64,000 nucleotides of DNA from Primulina eburnea (GCF_022965805.1 NC_133102.1:9060885-9124884); one strand, 5' to 3'; shown: positions 47,985-59,738, counted from the stretch's first letter. Program-made: numbers and translations. The notes: generated by a model from the letters alone, not told the origin.

Positions 47985-49381
47985 GGTAGCTCAACGGACT
48001 GTCGATGAAAAACGTGATAATGATATTATAGGCTAGTGAGTAAGTAACGTAAACGTAGTCGGTAACACTTTCAGATGTTTTTAATGTACGAATTTTACTG
48101 TAATCGGAGAATATTATGTTGTAGGAGAAAGAAACTCTTATAGTTCCTACTTCCTCATGCTTGTCATAAGATGTAAAATATCAATTTTGAGATAAAATTT
48201 CGAGTTTGAAAATCAATTTTAACAAAACCCTCTCAACAAAAATAAAGCATAAAGGATATCCATCAAGAACAGGATACCAAGACTCTTATTTTTGGAGCAT
48301 AGATCGATAAAATATCTCAATTCTAAAGTGGTTTCTGCATAAAGCAAATTCTTTGTATTTTCAGGAATTTTAGTTTAAATTATTTTGGTGGAACATTTAT
48401 TTGGTTTTAGGAATGTTCACTTTGCCGCCGTTGCCATCCAATGTAACTTTGGTTGGCTTGCCTATCAATTCTACGATGAAATGTCAATTCTTTCATTCAG
48501 TCATTTTTTTCCCTTGCGATCTTTCTACAACATCAACATAATAAATAGGAAATATTATAAATAATAATAAATAGGAAATATTATTGTCTCTTTGTAATTT
48601 TAATTATATATTTGTTCAATTTCAATCTTACCAATTATCTTTGGTTTTGTTATTATAATTTTAGTCTTTTTTTCGACATACTGTTAATGTTTCACCATTG
48701 CACTGCTGATCCTAGTTAAAAAAAGACAATAATTGCCAAAATTTAAAACATACAAAACTAAGGATGAAATGTTATAATATAGATTATCAAAATCGAAAAA
48801 AAAACAAAAAAATACAAAACTAAAAATATAATTTTCTTCGATAAAAAATGTTATAGTTTTAAAAAAACATAATTAATAATGTAATGATCGCTTAAACTCC
48901 AACGTGTTCGAGGGCGACTTGAGCTCCTTCCAATTTATATACAGAAATATTTACTTCTCTATTTTTTTCACTGGCCACACATTCAGATAGATGTGTCATG
49001 CACTAGCGCACGCGAGCGCGCGCACACACACATGTATCCTAACTATGGAATCTTTGGTAAGTAATAGTAATAAAACGCTCGAAGCAAACACATGAATTTG
49101 AACCATTTTTGGTAACATTATCCTCCAAATTTTTGAAACTGGTCTAAAAGCGCAAAGGCAAAAAGACCATGATTGTTGAATGTGAGGAACCGAGGCAAGA
49201 TTCTTGGCTTCTAAACAATGATGCTTTCCAACATTCTTTTATTCAAACCTGTCAGCTTCTTCTAAAACAGTTTCCTATTGCTACTTTGACAGGCTCGTGA
49301 TTGGGATAAATCTTCTCTAAATGTTATGGGACCCCTTCGGTACTTTATTGCTTTAACCACACAAGAAAACAAGATGCAAAT
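47985..49381. other. No gene seen
   Basis: AT-rich intergenic DNA between the MULE and the CLE gene. A short alternating purine-pyrimidine run (gcgcgcgcacacacaca, about 49015-49031) is the only notable item. The CLE promoter should lie in the right part. Confidence 0.5.
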
Positions 49382-49474
49382 ATGGCATTAGAAACACAAA
49401 GAGCACAGTTCAAGACAACAAATATTCTTTCATCATTCTTTTTTTTTCAACAAGAAGTTTTTGTAGTGCAAAAT

Positions 49475-49714
49475 ATGAGCCGCTTGACTTGCAAGATCAT
49501 CATCCTTCTCATATTTTTTTGTGTTGGGTGCTTGTGTATTCGAACGGACAGAGTCTTCGGATCGAGAAGTACCCATATTCCAAATCTTGATGCCTTGCAA
49601 GAAATGAATGTGCCTACGGGTCTCGCCCCAGCACCTGCAATGAGTTTCGCTTCATATCAGTCGGGAAAAAGAAGGTTTCGACGAGGGCCAGACCCTATTC
49701 ACAACAAATGTTGA
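49475..49714 (+). CDS. CLE-family signalling peptide precursor (CLE45-like motif)
   Basis: 79 aa. An N-terminal hydrophobic signal peptide (about residues 6-22, IIILLIFFCVGCLCI) is followed by a variable region and a C-terminal CLE dodecapeptide RRFRRGPDPIHN (about 66-77), then KC. CLE peptides are secreted, cut from the precursor, and bind CLV1/BAM-type receptor kinases. Arg at motif position 4 instead of Pro recalls Arabidopsis CLE45 (RRVRRGSDPIHN), a phloem and root regulator, but orthology is not shown. I chose the ATG at 49475 because it puts the signal peptide at the N-terminus. An upstream in-frame ATG at 49382 would add 31 residues. No intron is needed. It is one of the few host genes in the window. 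Confidence 0.85.
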   Translation: MSRLTCKIIILLIFFCVGCLCIRTDRVFGSRSTHIPNLDALQEMNVPTGLAPAPAMSFASYQSGKRRFRRGPDPIHNKC

Positions 49715-50248
49715 TGTATATATGCTGCAAATTCAAAGGCAGAAGTCAATGTAGAGATTATAATGGATGCAGAAAGTAAGGGTGATCAATTTTTGTTGCT
49801 TCTACGTTTAAACAATTGTTTTTTTTTCTTTTTTCAATCGTTTATGTTGCTTTAAATGAATGCCCTTTGTTAATATAGAAACCTCATTTAATGTAACTCG
49901 GACAAGTATGCAACAATTATATCAGATATTATGGAATCTTAGTTCAAATCTCCTTTTGATATTTCTCTAGCTTTTGATGATTTTGCCATAATTCTCGTTT
50001 GTTAGACCAACTTGAAAATAAGAACCAACAACTTGATCTACAAATTCTAATCAAGAATCCCATATGAAATTTGTCTGAGTAAATGTTTCAACACAATGTG
50101 CCTAAAAATGGTATGGTAAAGAGGCAGAGAAACATAAACATGAGAATCAAACTTAGTCTTCATATTTTCAAGCACTTACCACCAAACTTGTTAATGCAAA
50201 TACCGTATTTCTGATTCCGAGCGAGCAGTTATGAAGTCAGTTGGTTCC
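49715..50248. other. Intergenic; no gene seen
   Basis: It lies between two converging genes, so both 3' untranslated regions and polyadenylation sites should fall here. Confidence 0.5.
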
Positions 50249-52075
50249 TTAGACAATCTGAGATCTTCTGTACCTATTCTTCCGGTGAACGTTCAACTGA
50301 GTGGATGATTTTTTTCGATTAACTGACTGCCAAATCATATCGACAGCATCACACTGCTGACTTGGATATTGGTATTCAAAGTGTTTGCTAACTTCTTTCA
50401 GTCTTTCCCACATTTTGGTCCATTTTGCTCGTGTGACACCTCTGAGATAACTCAGGAGGTGACCCTTTTTCACAGCATCAACAGCACGTACAAATATGCA
50501 GAATTCTGAATAATCGAGGATGTCTTCAAATGGTAGCTCAATTTCGTCACTAATTATGACAGGAACACAGTGACTCGCAATAGCATCAAATAGACGGTTT
50601 GATGAAGGTGTATCTCCAGCTATATTCAGGCAAAATTTGGACGACGACATCCCTTTGCTAGCCTGCTTTATCCCGTTTGCCTGAGCACTTCCGAATGCGA
50701 AGTGTACATCTTTCTCGTCCTTAAGAAGGTAGTATAGTTCTTGTCGAATCACACCACCCTGAGCACCCAACAAATATCCATGAATACAATATATTTGTTA
50801 GTATTAGTTGTTCCAAGCACTCTAGCGTAAGCTATCTCAGAGCAGGAATATGTGGCAGTTACGATTCAGTTTTCACAAATCTTGGGTGACGAAACAAAAG
50901 ATAGATGGCCTTATCATTTACACTTTTGATAAGCAAATCCACATTCCCGAAAGCAAAGAAAAAACACATCAAGCACAATTACCATTTGTTATTCAAGCCA
51001 GCCATCTAAGGATAAGTGGTAAGCTAATTTGAACCACATGTCATACGAGCATTAATCATAACCAAAACAAATATCAAAAGAGTTTCTTAATAATGGCAAA
51101 GTAGATACAGAAACTTACATCTTTCCGATAAATTGCTCCTTGAAAATACACCAACGTGGGTCGTTCACTAAATGTAGCTGAATCCACAGATGGAACTGTC
51201 CTTACCATATGCTTGTAAGGAGCAATTATATCCTTGTCAAGGTTTGCTATTTCAACTGGGTATCTCCCAAAATCTGAAAGCACAAACATTGCTGAACCGA
51301 GCTTTTTCCGAGCAACCAGCATACTGTTTGGATGGTGGGCTACAATCAAATGATCCCTCCCACCCAATCGCTTCCACTCTTTCCGACCTCTCAGAAAGTC
51401 CACCAGTCGTTCTTGGAGCAACCTATTGACACTTAGCATTTGCTTCCCATGACGATTCGAATGTCGGTTATAACTCAAAGATGAGAAAAATGGAACAAAT
51501 ATTACATCCGATTCGCTTGAATTGTGCACTCTAATTGCACCACACGGCCTCGTTACATCTTCAGTAACCGAGGCAAGAAGATCAAGAGTCAGCCAGTACT
51601 CTGTACTATGCTGTAAATTCAAACCACCAGGGTAAGATGGTATTGAATTTTTGTAACTCACATTAGGCCATATCTGATTTTTTCCTCCCTTCCAGCCCAA
51701 TAACCCAAAGTGAAAATCAGTAGGCAAGTCATACATATACACCTTAAGACGAGCCCGACCTTTGTTACATAACTTCCTCTCATACTTCTCCAGTTCCTCT
51801 ACATTATTCATCGGATTAGAAACTTGATTACCCACTTCTTCACTAGCAATGTCTTTTATCTCAAAAGTTTCGATCAGGGACATGGGAACATTTGGTTTTG
51901 AATAAGTCGATGCATTGTTAACAAAAATAAACTGAAGAACTGATTTAGTTATGAAAGAATCGTCACTCAACTCAAGAAGGGACAACGAAGAGATTATCAA
52001 AAGCGACACCGAAAATGCAATTAGGAATGAAAGAAGCCTTGAGGGTATCATTCTTTTTACTGAAACCGAAGACAT
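50249..52075 (-). CDS. Exostosin-like GT47 glycosyltransferase (ARAD-like), two exons
   Basis: Exon 1 is 52075-51119 (319 codons) and exon 2 is 50758-50249. The phase-0 intron has gtaagt and cag borders. Product: 488 aa. A single N-terminal membrane anchor (about 13-35) fits a type II Golgi protein. The exostosin domain starts near residue 110 (LKVYMYDLP) and includes DVIFVPFFSSLSYN, GRDHLIVAHHP and YRKD at the splice. Exon 2 has SSSKFCLNIAGDTPSSNRLFDAI and VPVIISDEIELPFEDILDY, the conserved C-terminal part that binds the sugar nucleotide. The closest relatives I recall are ARAD1-like arabinosyltransferases of pectin arabinan synthesis. The exact sugar cannot be told from sequence. All frames are intact. 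The ORF continues into the intron for 14 codons, so an intron-retained form would be truncated. Confidence 0.9.
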
Positions 52076-52846
52076 CGCTTAATCTTTTAAATAGTGAACA
52101 AAATTTATATTTTTTTACCAAGATCAAAGGAAAAGTTACTTTACATACGGATCCTAAATCCCAAATTTCATTTGGCAATCTTCAATAAAAAACTATAAAT
52201 AAATATTTTTGGAGGCTACATGCAAAAACCAAAAAATCTTGCCGTCACTAAAGAGGGATTCTAAAGATATTTGCAAGGTGAGGGATTCCTTAACAAATTT
52301 GATATTTTTACTATCCTAATTCCAACAATCACTCTCCTTCTTCATCAACCCCCCAAGCAAAAATCAGAACTCAAATCTCTTGTCACCTCAAAAATCCTCT
52401 TTAACACATACGCAAATACAGTAAAATTATCCAAATATTCAACCTGCAGATGTGAAACAAAAACACAGATACCATTTAGTGTTTTCATTATTTACAGCTC
52501 CGCAAAAAAAAAAAAAAAACACACGCTCATATATATGCACAAAGACCGGTATTGGTAAAATATGAACAACAATAATACGCCAAGAATCCGTTCAGCCCAG
52601 AAATAAACATATGCATAACAGTAAATGTTTGTTGCTTTTTCATTCATTTGGATCATCAAGATTCATAATTTTTATTGACTGAAAACTGAAAAAGGAAAAA
52701 GGTGGCAAAAAAATTACCTTCAGCTGGAGCGGAGAATCTCGTGTATTTCCCAGTTTCTAATCCTCTCTGATACAATTTGTACTACGTATTTATTTTAAAT
52801 ACAAAACAAATTGACTTAAATGCCACGATATATTAATATAAAGACA
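52076..52846 (-). promoter_or_regulatory. Upstream region of the GT47 gene
   Basis: No second coding frame. On the minus strand a donor-like ccagctgaag|gtaatt lies near 52720, so a non-coding 5' exon (about 52720-52760) and a 5'-UTR intron are possible. This is inference. Confidence 0.3.
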
Positions 52847-53023
52847 AAAATTTGTGTGCGACGGTCTCATGAGTTTTATTTCGTGAGACAGATATCTATT
52901 TGGGTCATTAATAAAAAAGTATTATATTTTATGATACAACTATTACTTTTTATTGTGAATATGGGTAGAGTTGACCTGTCTCATAGATAAAGATCCGTGA
53001 GATCGTGTCACAAAAGACATACT
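52847..53023 (+). mobile_element. MITE, copy 1 (GTGAGACGGTCTCAC family)
   Basis: About 180 bp, with 'gcgacggtctcatgag', 'tttgggtcatt', 'tattgtgaatatggg' and 'gttgacctgtctca' in the same order as the copies at 54396 and 55886. Inverted GTCTCA/TGAGAC motifs lie at both ends. It has no ORF. This copy is the most diverged of the three. Confidence 0.65.
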
Positions 53024-54005
53024 CTAATATAAAATATACATAATATTATTTATATAATCAAAGGGGACAACTGGTAGAGTAGGTCGAGAAGGCTATTTGC
53101 GTGTCCGCAACTACGTATGACCAATGCGTTTTTCATTATGTGGGTATACGAGAAAAAAGTACACATTTTTTATGTGTAATTTGTATTTTTTAAAAAAAAA
53201 AAATTGATCTTGTCAACAATAAATTTTTATTTTTAGTCTTTTATTTTTGAATTTTTTTCATTTTTTGTTCTGAACTATGAATTTTTATTTTTAATCATGT
53301 CTCGATCAACTTGTCAGCTTCCGAGAAAAAAAATAAAAAGACCAAATTAAATGACAAAAAATGAAAATTACGAGAGTAAAAATGAAAATTCGTCGTAACA
53401 CGACAAAAAATAAAAAAAAATATGCATGTTACTAGACTAAATTCAACGCTAACTTGACTAAAACTAGAAAAAAAAATATAAATTACAGGCCAGAAATATA
53501 GTTTTCTCGTACATATATCCATATATTTACATAAGGGTAATAGCCAAAATCATCTATCAAGTTTGTCTATTTTGTATTTTAGTCATGAAAATATTCAGAT
53601 TTGAGTTTTGGTACAATAAATTAGGTTATGTTTTTATTATTTTTCTTTTTTTGATAGATTGTTCACTTGTTCTCGGATAAGGCAGAATTTTATGGTGTCA
53701 TGACATCGTTTTCTGGTGTCATATCAATATTTTATAACGTCACGTCAGCACTCCAACAAAAAATATTAAAAACTAAAACATAATACATGACCAAAACACA
53801 AAATAGACAAATACGTAAGATTGTTTTGACAATATTTCATATATAAGTTTAGCGATCAAATAATTCATCTGTTAATCTTATCAAATAAAGAAAACTTTAT
53901 TTTAGATATACCTAATACTTTGGAATTTCGATGTGCATATTCATCATAAAATGGAGACTCAGTTAAATGGAATTTGGTGGAGATTCCAACCAACTGGAAA
54001 ACGTG
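53024..54005. other. Intergenic; no gene seen
   Basis: AT-rich with poly(A) runs. Nothing recognised. Confidence 0.5.
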
Positions 54006-54107
54006 AATTCGGGCTTTGGTATTTGACCGGGCTTCCCAAATTTTATTTAACGGACAATTCGGGCTTTGGTATTTGATCGGGCGTCCCGAATTTGATTTAA
54101 CGGACAA
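54006..54107. repeat. Tandem duplication, 50-bp unit x 2
   Basis: 'ttcgggctttggtatttga' recurs exactly 50 bases apart (54008 and 54058). Each copy continues to 'atttaacggacaa' with a few changes. Confidence 0.85.
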
Positions 54108-54395
54108 AAATGCGCCATTGAGTTGGGCTCGATATTTATTTCAAAGTTCTATAAAATTTTGTCAAATATTTTACCATTTGTGTTAATTATTTGCATATGT
54201 ACATTACTTTTAACAAGTTGAAATAAACCATATATTAGTAATTCAAATTTAAGTACTTTAATTAATTATTAGGGTGGAAATAATAAATTTAATATATTAT
54301 ATTTTAAAATTTAATTATGGCGTTATACAGCTAGCAGAATTTATCGCAGTTGTTTTTTTTTATGCATTCACTTTTGAAGGCAACCAATTAACCGA

Positions 54396-54577
54396 GAGTA
54401 GGTCTCATGTGAGATCGTCTCACGGATCACAATCTATGAGACGGGTCAACCTTACCCATATTCACAATAAAAAATAATACTTTTAGCATAATAAGTAATA
54501 CTTTTCATGGATTATCCAAATAAAGATCTGTCTCACATAATACGACCCGTGAGACCGTCTCACACAAGTTTTTGCCA
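54396..54577 (-). mobile_element. MITE, copy 2 (inverted)
   Basis: The same family in reverse: 'gagatcgtctcacgg', 'gacgggtcaacctt', 'acccatattcacaataaaa' and 'gtgagaccgtctcac', then 'aagtttttgcca'. No ORF. Confidence 0.8.
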
Positions 54578-55620
54578 TTAACCGAAGAGAAATCCTAGTA
54601 TCAGTTGTTTTAAAATAAATTTGGATTAAATGAGAAATGTGATCATTTCAACTTTGATAAGATTTGAATTAAACAGACATAATTTTAATTTGTGTGCAAC
54701 TACTGATGGGTGATAGCAGATTTTTTTTTTTTTGTGATATCTAATATTAAATAAAATAAGGAGGAACTCGATATTAAATAAAAAGATGTAATATTATATA
54801 AAAGTTAGTAAAAATGTGGGGTTATAATTCCTTAAATTTAACGATAACAAACAAATTGTTATAGAATTCAGCTGCCTTTTAATGTGTTTTCAGGTACCAG
54901 ACTGGAGTTCAAGAAGTTTAACCGCATTGTCTTCCAAAACTGGACTACTCAATATTGGATCATATAAGTGCTCAATTGTATTATATGTCCAGTCGTAATA
55001 ATTCAAATTGGACATCTTACTATCGAACTAGATTTTTCTCAAGCTCAACCGAACTCTGCAAGCCTCAGTGCATTTGGTCTTCGATCTGGACTTCACAAAG
55101 TTCAAAACAATCCTACCTACCAGCTTATTTATATCATAAGATTTTTTTAAACAACAATGCACAAGAAACAAGATCATCAAAAAAACTGAATGAAAAGAAT
55201 TGTTGCAGTCTTCTCTCTCTTAAATATAAATTTTTTCGGAGCCATTTTTTACCATTTATGGCAAAGCGGTAACAAATCATTTAATGCAGAGTACGATGAA
55301 TCAAGAAATGACTTAACAAATTTTCTTTTGCATCAAATAAATTAGAAGTCGAATGTTGCAAGGATTTGAAAATTAAAATCAAGGGCAAATATAAATTGTG
55401 AGTGTTTTCATTCATTTGAGGCTGCCCAAAGCAACTTACAAGTCTGCAAGCTCTCAAATTTCTTAATATTTCCGAACACACTTATTTGAAACGTTTTTAA
55501 ACTTCTTACATGACATCATGTTCAATTATATTACATATCATCAAGGATCAACCAGGGCTTCTCGTAACTTCTCAAGTCGTTGTTTGATTGTTGTCAAGAG
55601 TTGTTGAATCGATTGAATAT
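54578..55620. other. Intergenic; no gene recognised
   Basis: A 105-aa and a 60-aa frame near 54955-55272 overlap out of phase and show no domain. AT-rich otherwise. Confidence 0.4.
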
Positions 55621-55770
55621 GAGGATTCATTTACATTTACAATGATGTATTGTTGTTTAAGTAGTACTACGAATTGGCAAGAGATAAGTTTTTATGAGGA
55701 TTCATTTACATTTACAATGATGTATTGTTGTTTAAGTAGTACTACGAATTGGCAAGAGATAAGTTTTAAA
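55621..55770. repeat. Perfect 75-bp tandem duplication
   Basis: 'gaggattcatttacattt' starts at 55621 and again at 55696. The two 75-bp units look identical by eye, so the duplication is recent. Because 75 is a multiple of three, a chance ORF across it repeats 25 residues. Confidence 0.9.
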
Positions 55771-55885
55771 TTAAAGTGGATTTGTACAAACTGTTGTAAA
55801 ATTAAAGTCTTCTAATGAATTAATTCTTATATGGAAGAAAAAGATATTTAGAAGGAATAAATCTTTGAACTTCTGTAAATATCTA

Positions 55886-56069
55886 TGGCAAAAACTTGTG
55901 TGAGACGGTCTCACGGGTCGTATTTGTGAGACGGATCTCTTATTTGGGTCATCCATGAAAAGGTATTACTTTTTATGCTAAGAGTATTACTTTTTGTTGT
56001 GAATATGGATAAGGTTGACCCGTCTCACGGATTATGACCCGTGAGACGGTCTCACATGAGACTCACTCA
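55886..56069 (+). mobile_element. MITE, copy 3
   Basis: It starts 'tggcaaaaacttgtgtgag', then 'acggtctcacgggtcg', and ends 'gtgagacggtctcacatgagac'. The near-perfect palindrome GTGAGACGGTCTCAC occurs at each end. Best-preserved copy. Confidence 0.85.
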
Positions 56070-56282
56070 ATATCTATTGTGTTGCTTTCATTATCCTATT
56101 TACTGTTATTTGATTTAATTTGTTAAAAGCTTAATAATTTGAATATATCATTATCCAGATTCTGCCACATCTTTTCGCACTTTGAAAATCATTTTTAATG
56201 GTCCAGCCGCATCTTTCCGGTAAAAAAAAAGACTTTTATGGTTGACAACTGTTGATTCTAGTTTGACAACCATCTTAAGCTG
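56070..56282. other. Intergenic; no gene seen
   Basis: Short AT-rich spacer between MITE copy 3 and the LTR-like block. Confidence 0.4.
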
Positions 56283-57366
56283 TGTAAGGCCTTGTAAATT
56301 AATTATCCATTAATTTGACATAATTAAATAATTATTGAGTTAAGGAGTTAAAATAATATTTATGCCAAATAAATTTAGTAAATGTGTTAAAAATATGTAT
56401 TTTAAAATATAAGAAAATTAGATGATATAAAATATATTTGGAGTTTAAATAATACATAAGAGCCAAATAAATACAAAATAGGGATAAATTGGCCCAATTA
56501 CTATTATTAGTGAAGAAAGAAGAAAAATTGAAACCCTTTCCCAACCGAACTTATCGGCCACCTTCTGCTCATTCGTACAACCATCGCACTGCTCGGAAAT
56601 TGGATCTCGACCACCCTGAGCTGGAGCTGAAGACTGAACAGCCAACAACGACCTGAAATGAAGAAGATCGAATTTAAATCAAAGCCAAGCGCGAGTCTTG
56701 TTTCCCAGCTGGTTGTGCGCGAGCTCTTGATTTGATTTAGGTGAGAGTTTGGTTAATTTTCTGGGGTATTTTATGACCTTTGAGTTTTTAGTCGAAGCCC
56801 TACACCTTCCTTGTGTTTCAGTAGACTTTCAGCTGAGTTTAGAGCTTCTCTAGCGAGTTTCTAGCAAGCTCCAGCCTCTGAACTTCCGTGAGATCACTGG
56901 CTGCCGCCTGTTGAGTGAGATATGATTATTAGGTTGTCAGATGTTGGAGTCTCCTAATTAGTTTATATATATTATTTAGAGTTCTTCTCAGCTATATTTC
57001 TTATTTTAATTACCGGGGAGATGTCTCATGCATCAGTATGATTATTTGAAGTTGTTGTGATTTTTGATTTAGTTTATATTGTTGACAGCCTTGGAGACTT
57101 TATTGAACTGCTTCTTGTGAATTGTTGATTTATTTCTAGTTGGCGCTTGTGTGTAACTATTTATGAGTACATCATCGTCTTCCTTGAGTCATTTTCTTTT
57201 ATAGGTATTTTAAATTTTTGGTATGTTCTATTTACGGAGAGGTCATGCCGAATTTTTTATATGCCTTGAGTTTCATTTCAATTATTTTAAACCATATTCC
57301 GTTGCAGTTTTAAATTAATCAATATTTTTTGATAATTACCTGTAATTATAATAAATGTGCCTCACA
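56283..57366 (+). repeat. Possible solo LTR, Ty3/gypsy type
   Basis: It opens TGTAAGGCC and closes GTGCCTCACA, terminal text common in Tekay-like LTRs. There is no PBS, PPT or interior. The flanking five bases (agctg, aacta) do not match, so the ends or the TSD have decayed. Small ORFs inside have no domain. Confidence 0.45.
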
Positions 57367-57539
57367 AACTAAAATATTTCGAAAAGAGTTTCAAGAATGT
57401 ATCCTCTATCTTCTAAACACGATCTTAATAAGTGTCAGAGCTAGTTTTTCTCGACTATGATAAATATATTCACGACTTCTTTTAACGAGATTTCAATGTT
57501 CTCAAAAGAATACTATGATGATTAAAAATTCGTATGTAG
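57367..57539. other. Leader-like remnant before the Copia gag
   Basis: Contains 'taagtgtcagagctag' (57429-57444), which faintly recalls a 'gtatcagagc' primer site. Not reliable. Confidence 0.25.
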
Positions 57540-58110
57540 ACAAATCTTTCTACCTAGGATGACAACATGTGGTATATCATCATAGATGGACTCATGAAGA
57601 TCCTCAAAGTTAATTAACATCGCAATCGCAATAACAGAAGATGGAGATCAGATGGTGGAGAAGCGTTGACCTGAGTGGATGAATTAAAGCAAAGAAGAAA
57701 GCATATATAGATAACGTTTCCAATGATATTCTATACAAGACTCTAGAAAATAACATGTTTAGCACAATCAAGATGTGTTCAACTGCAAATGAGATCTGAG
57801 ATAAATTGACTCAGTTGTGTGAAGGGAATGACCAAACTAAAGGGAACAAATGCACTATGGCCATACAAAATTTTTACAATGGAAAAATAAAACCGGGGAA
57901 GACCCAACCTAAATGTGTTTGCTGAGTAATTTTGTAGCATTGTTATTGAACTTTTCGCTCTTGACAAAGAATATACTAATCGTGAGCTTGCTTTGAAGGT
58001 AATACGAGTTCTGTCAAGAGAGTGGGACGTAAAGACATTGACCATGAGGGAATCAAAATAACACAAGAAGCTTGAACTGGATGATCTTTATGTAGATCTT
58101 ATCCTAATTA
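57540..58110 (+). pseudogene. Decayed Copia gag (UBN2-type)
   Basis: Plus-strand text spread over frames reads MWYIIxDG near 57569, then EI.DKLTQLCEGNDQTK near 57790, then FYNGKIKPG, a serine- and isoleucine-rich part, LDKEYTNRELALKV near 57960, LSREWDVKTLTMRES near 58020 and LELDDLYVDL. This is the order of the UBN2 Gag domain of Copia elements. Many stops. LTRs not identified. Confidence 0.55.
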
Positions 58111-59428
58111 ACCTTTTTATTTTCATCAACCACTTGATCAATAACGGCAGAAGTACTCACGTATAATTGCATCATTCATATCATTATAAGAACGTCTAGT
58201 AGCATTACACTATGATCCCCTAGTTATCCTTGATAGTGCATGTAAAAACCAATAAATTATGGTTAGCGAACACTACGGTAACTTCAACACATATATCCCG
58301 ATCGAATACGCAACCATTGGTATGTTGAGAGTTTCAAATAAATTCGATAACAATGTGATGTATATTTGAGTAATCATAGTGGCATCGTATGTACAATTAA
58401 GGAAACATCTTTTCATAATGCATTTGTCTTACTATGGCCGGAAATTTCTTGTACTATTAACTAATCAGGATACATTGGATATCAACACATGTAGGTCAGC
58501 AGTGAATATCTAACTACAATACGTCGCCTCCTACGTATGTTGGGACTAAACCCAATCTCACCACCTGACGACTCTTCTGGAGTCAATAAACAAGTAAAAG
58601 TGCAGTGCTAGTACGTAGAGCCTCTATGTTGTCCCAGGTCAACGGACTAATTTTGTATAACTATAATCGCGAACTAATCCACTCGATAAATGATAATTAC
58701 TTGGAAAGTCCAAGGTAGGGTTGTTCAGTGCAATCAACATATGATCACTTATATGTATGAGTGGACATCTCTATGCCGATACCAATGAAACATGAAGTTA
58801 ACATCACAGATGCTAGTATCGAGTTTGAACGATATTTATCACTGTTTTAGGTTACTGAATCAACTAGAAATGAATTTAGAATATAAATTACACTTTCTAA
58901 TGAATTTCATGATCCAAGTGACTTGTGCACCGTACCTCATGATACTTATATTATATTCAAAGGCTTTATCTATGCAGCTTACATGTATATACAGATAAAC
59001 TACATGTCATAATGGGATAAAACTATAAAATATTATTAAAATAAATATTTTTTTACATAAAAATCAATAAAGCTCCACTTACAAGTTGACTCGCTAGACA
59101 CGTACTTTAACAAGAACAATTATACTACTACAAATAATCTATTTTTTTTTAAAAAAAAATTGTGAAATTATTGTTTGTATAATGTATTATTTTTTTTAAA
59201 AAAGATACGATTCAATAATATCAAAACTATTTGTCAAATTTCTAGATACATATGTTAATTTATTTTTTGAGATATGGTATTATAGTAATTTGAAAATTAA
59301 TTTATTTAATAAGATAAGGGCAGTACCACCATTTGTAAAATAGTCAACAAACCTATAGGGATATATATATACACATAAATTTCTTATAAATGTTATAGTA
59401 AATTCAGTGACCAATATGCCGCAATAAC
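58111..59428. other. Unassigned, repeat-like; no gene seen
   Basis: 58480-58800 looks like a dispersed repeat I have seen in plant genomes ('atctctatgccgataccaatgaaacatg') but cannot assign. 58990-59428 is AT-rich. Confidence 0.3.
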
Positions 59429-59559
59429 TGTAATGCCCGGAAATTTAATCCTAATAATCTGTAATTATTGAAGTATAATTTGATATGATTAAGAGAGGAT
59501 TAATCGAGACACGAAATAAGATTTTATATGAAGGGTGCAATCTTTGAACATAACCAGTT

Positions 59560-59738
59560 GCGCCCGAGCGGTAAGAAATGACCGCCCGAGCGCCAAAGTT
59601 CAATAGAAGCACGTCTTGGATAGAAGATGTGGCGCCCGGGCGGTAGTTTTTGACCGCCCGAGCGCCAAGGTGCATTAGGAAAATGCTTCGGACAGAAAGC
59701 TTCGCGCCCGAGCGGTAAAGATTAACCGCTCGAGCGCC
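59560..59738. promoter_or_regulatory. Three GC-rich hairpins with ~72-bp period
   Basis: Inverted repeats lie at 59560-59594, 59631-59666 and 59704-59738, 71 and 73 bases apart. The arms are GCGCCCGAGCGGT and ACCGCCCGAGCGCC. On the reverse strand the spacers share 'acatcttctat' and 'ctttctgt' with the spacers 'acaccttctgt' of the solo LTR array at 15115. They sit 131-310 bases from the LTR start. Confidence 0.75.

Noticed and set aside
54955..55272. Possible host exon
   Set aside because: Two overlapping frames, no domain, no convincing splice pattern.
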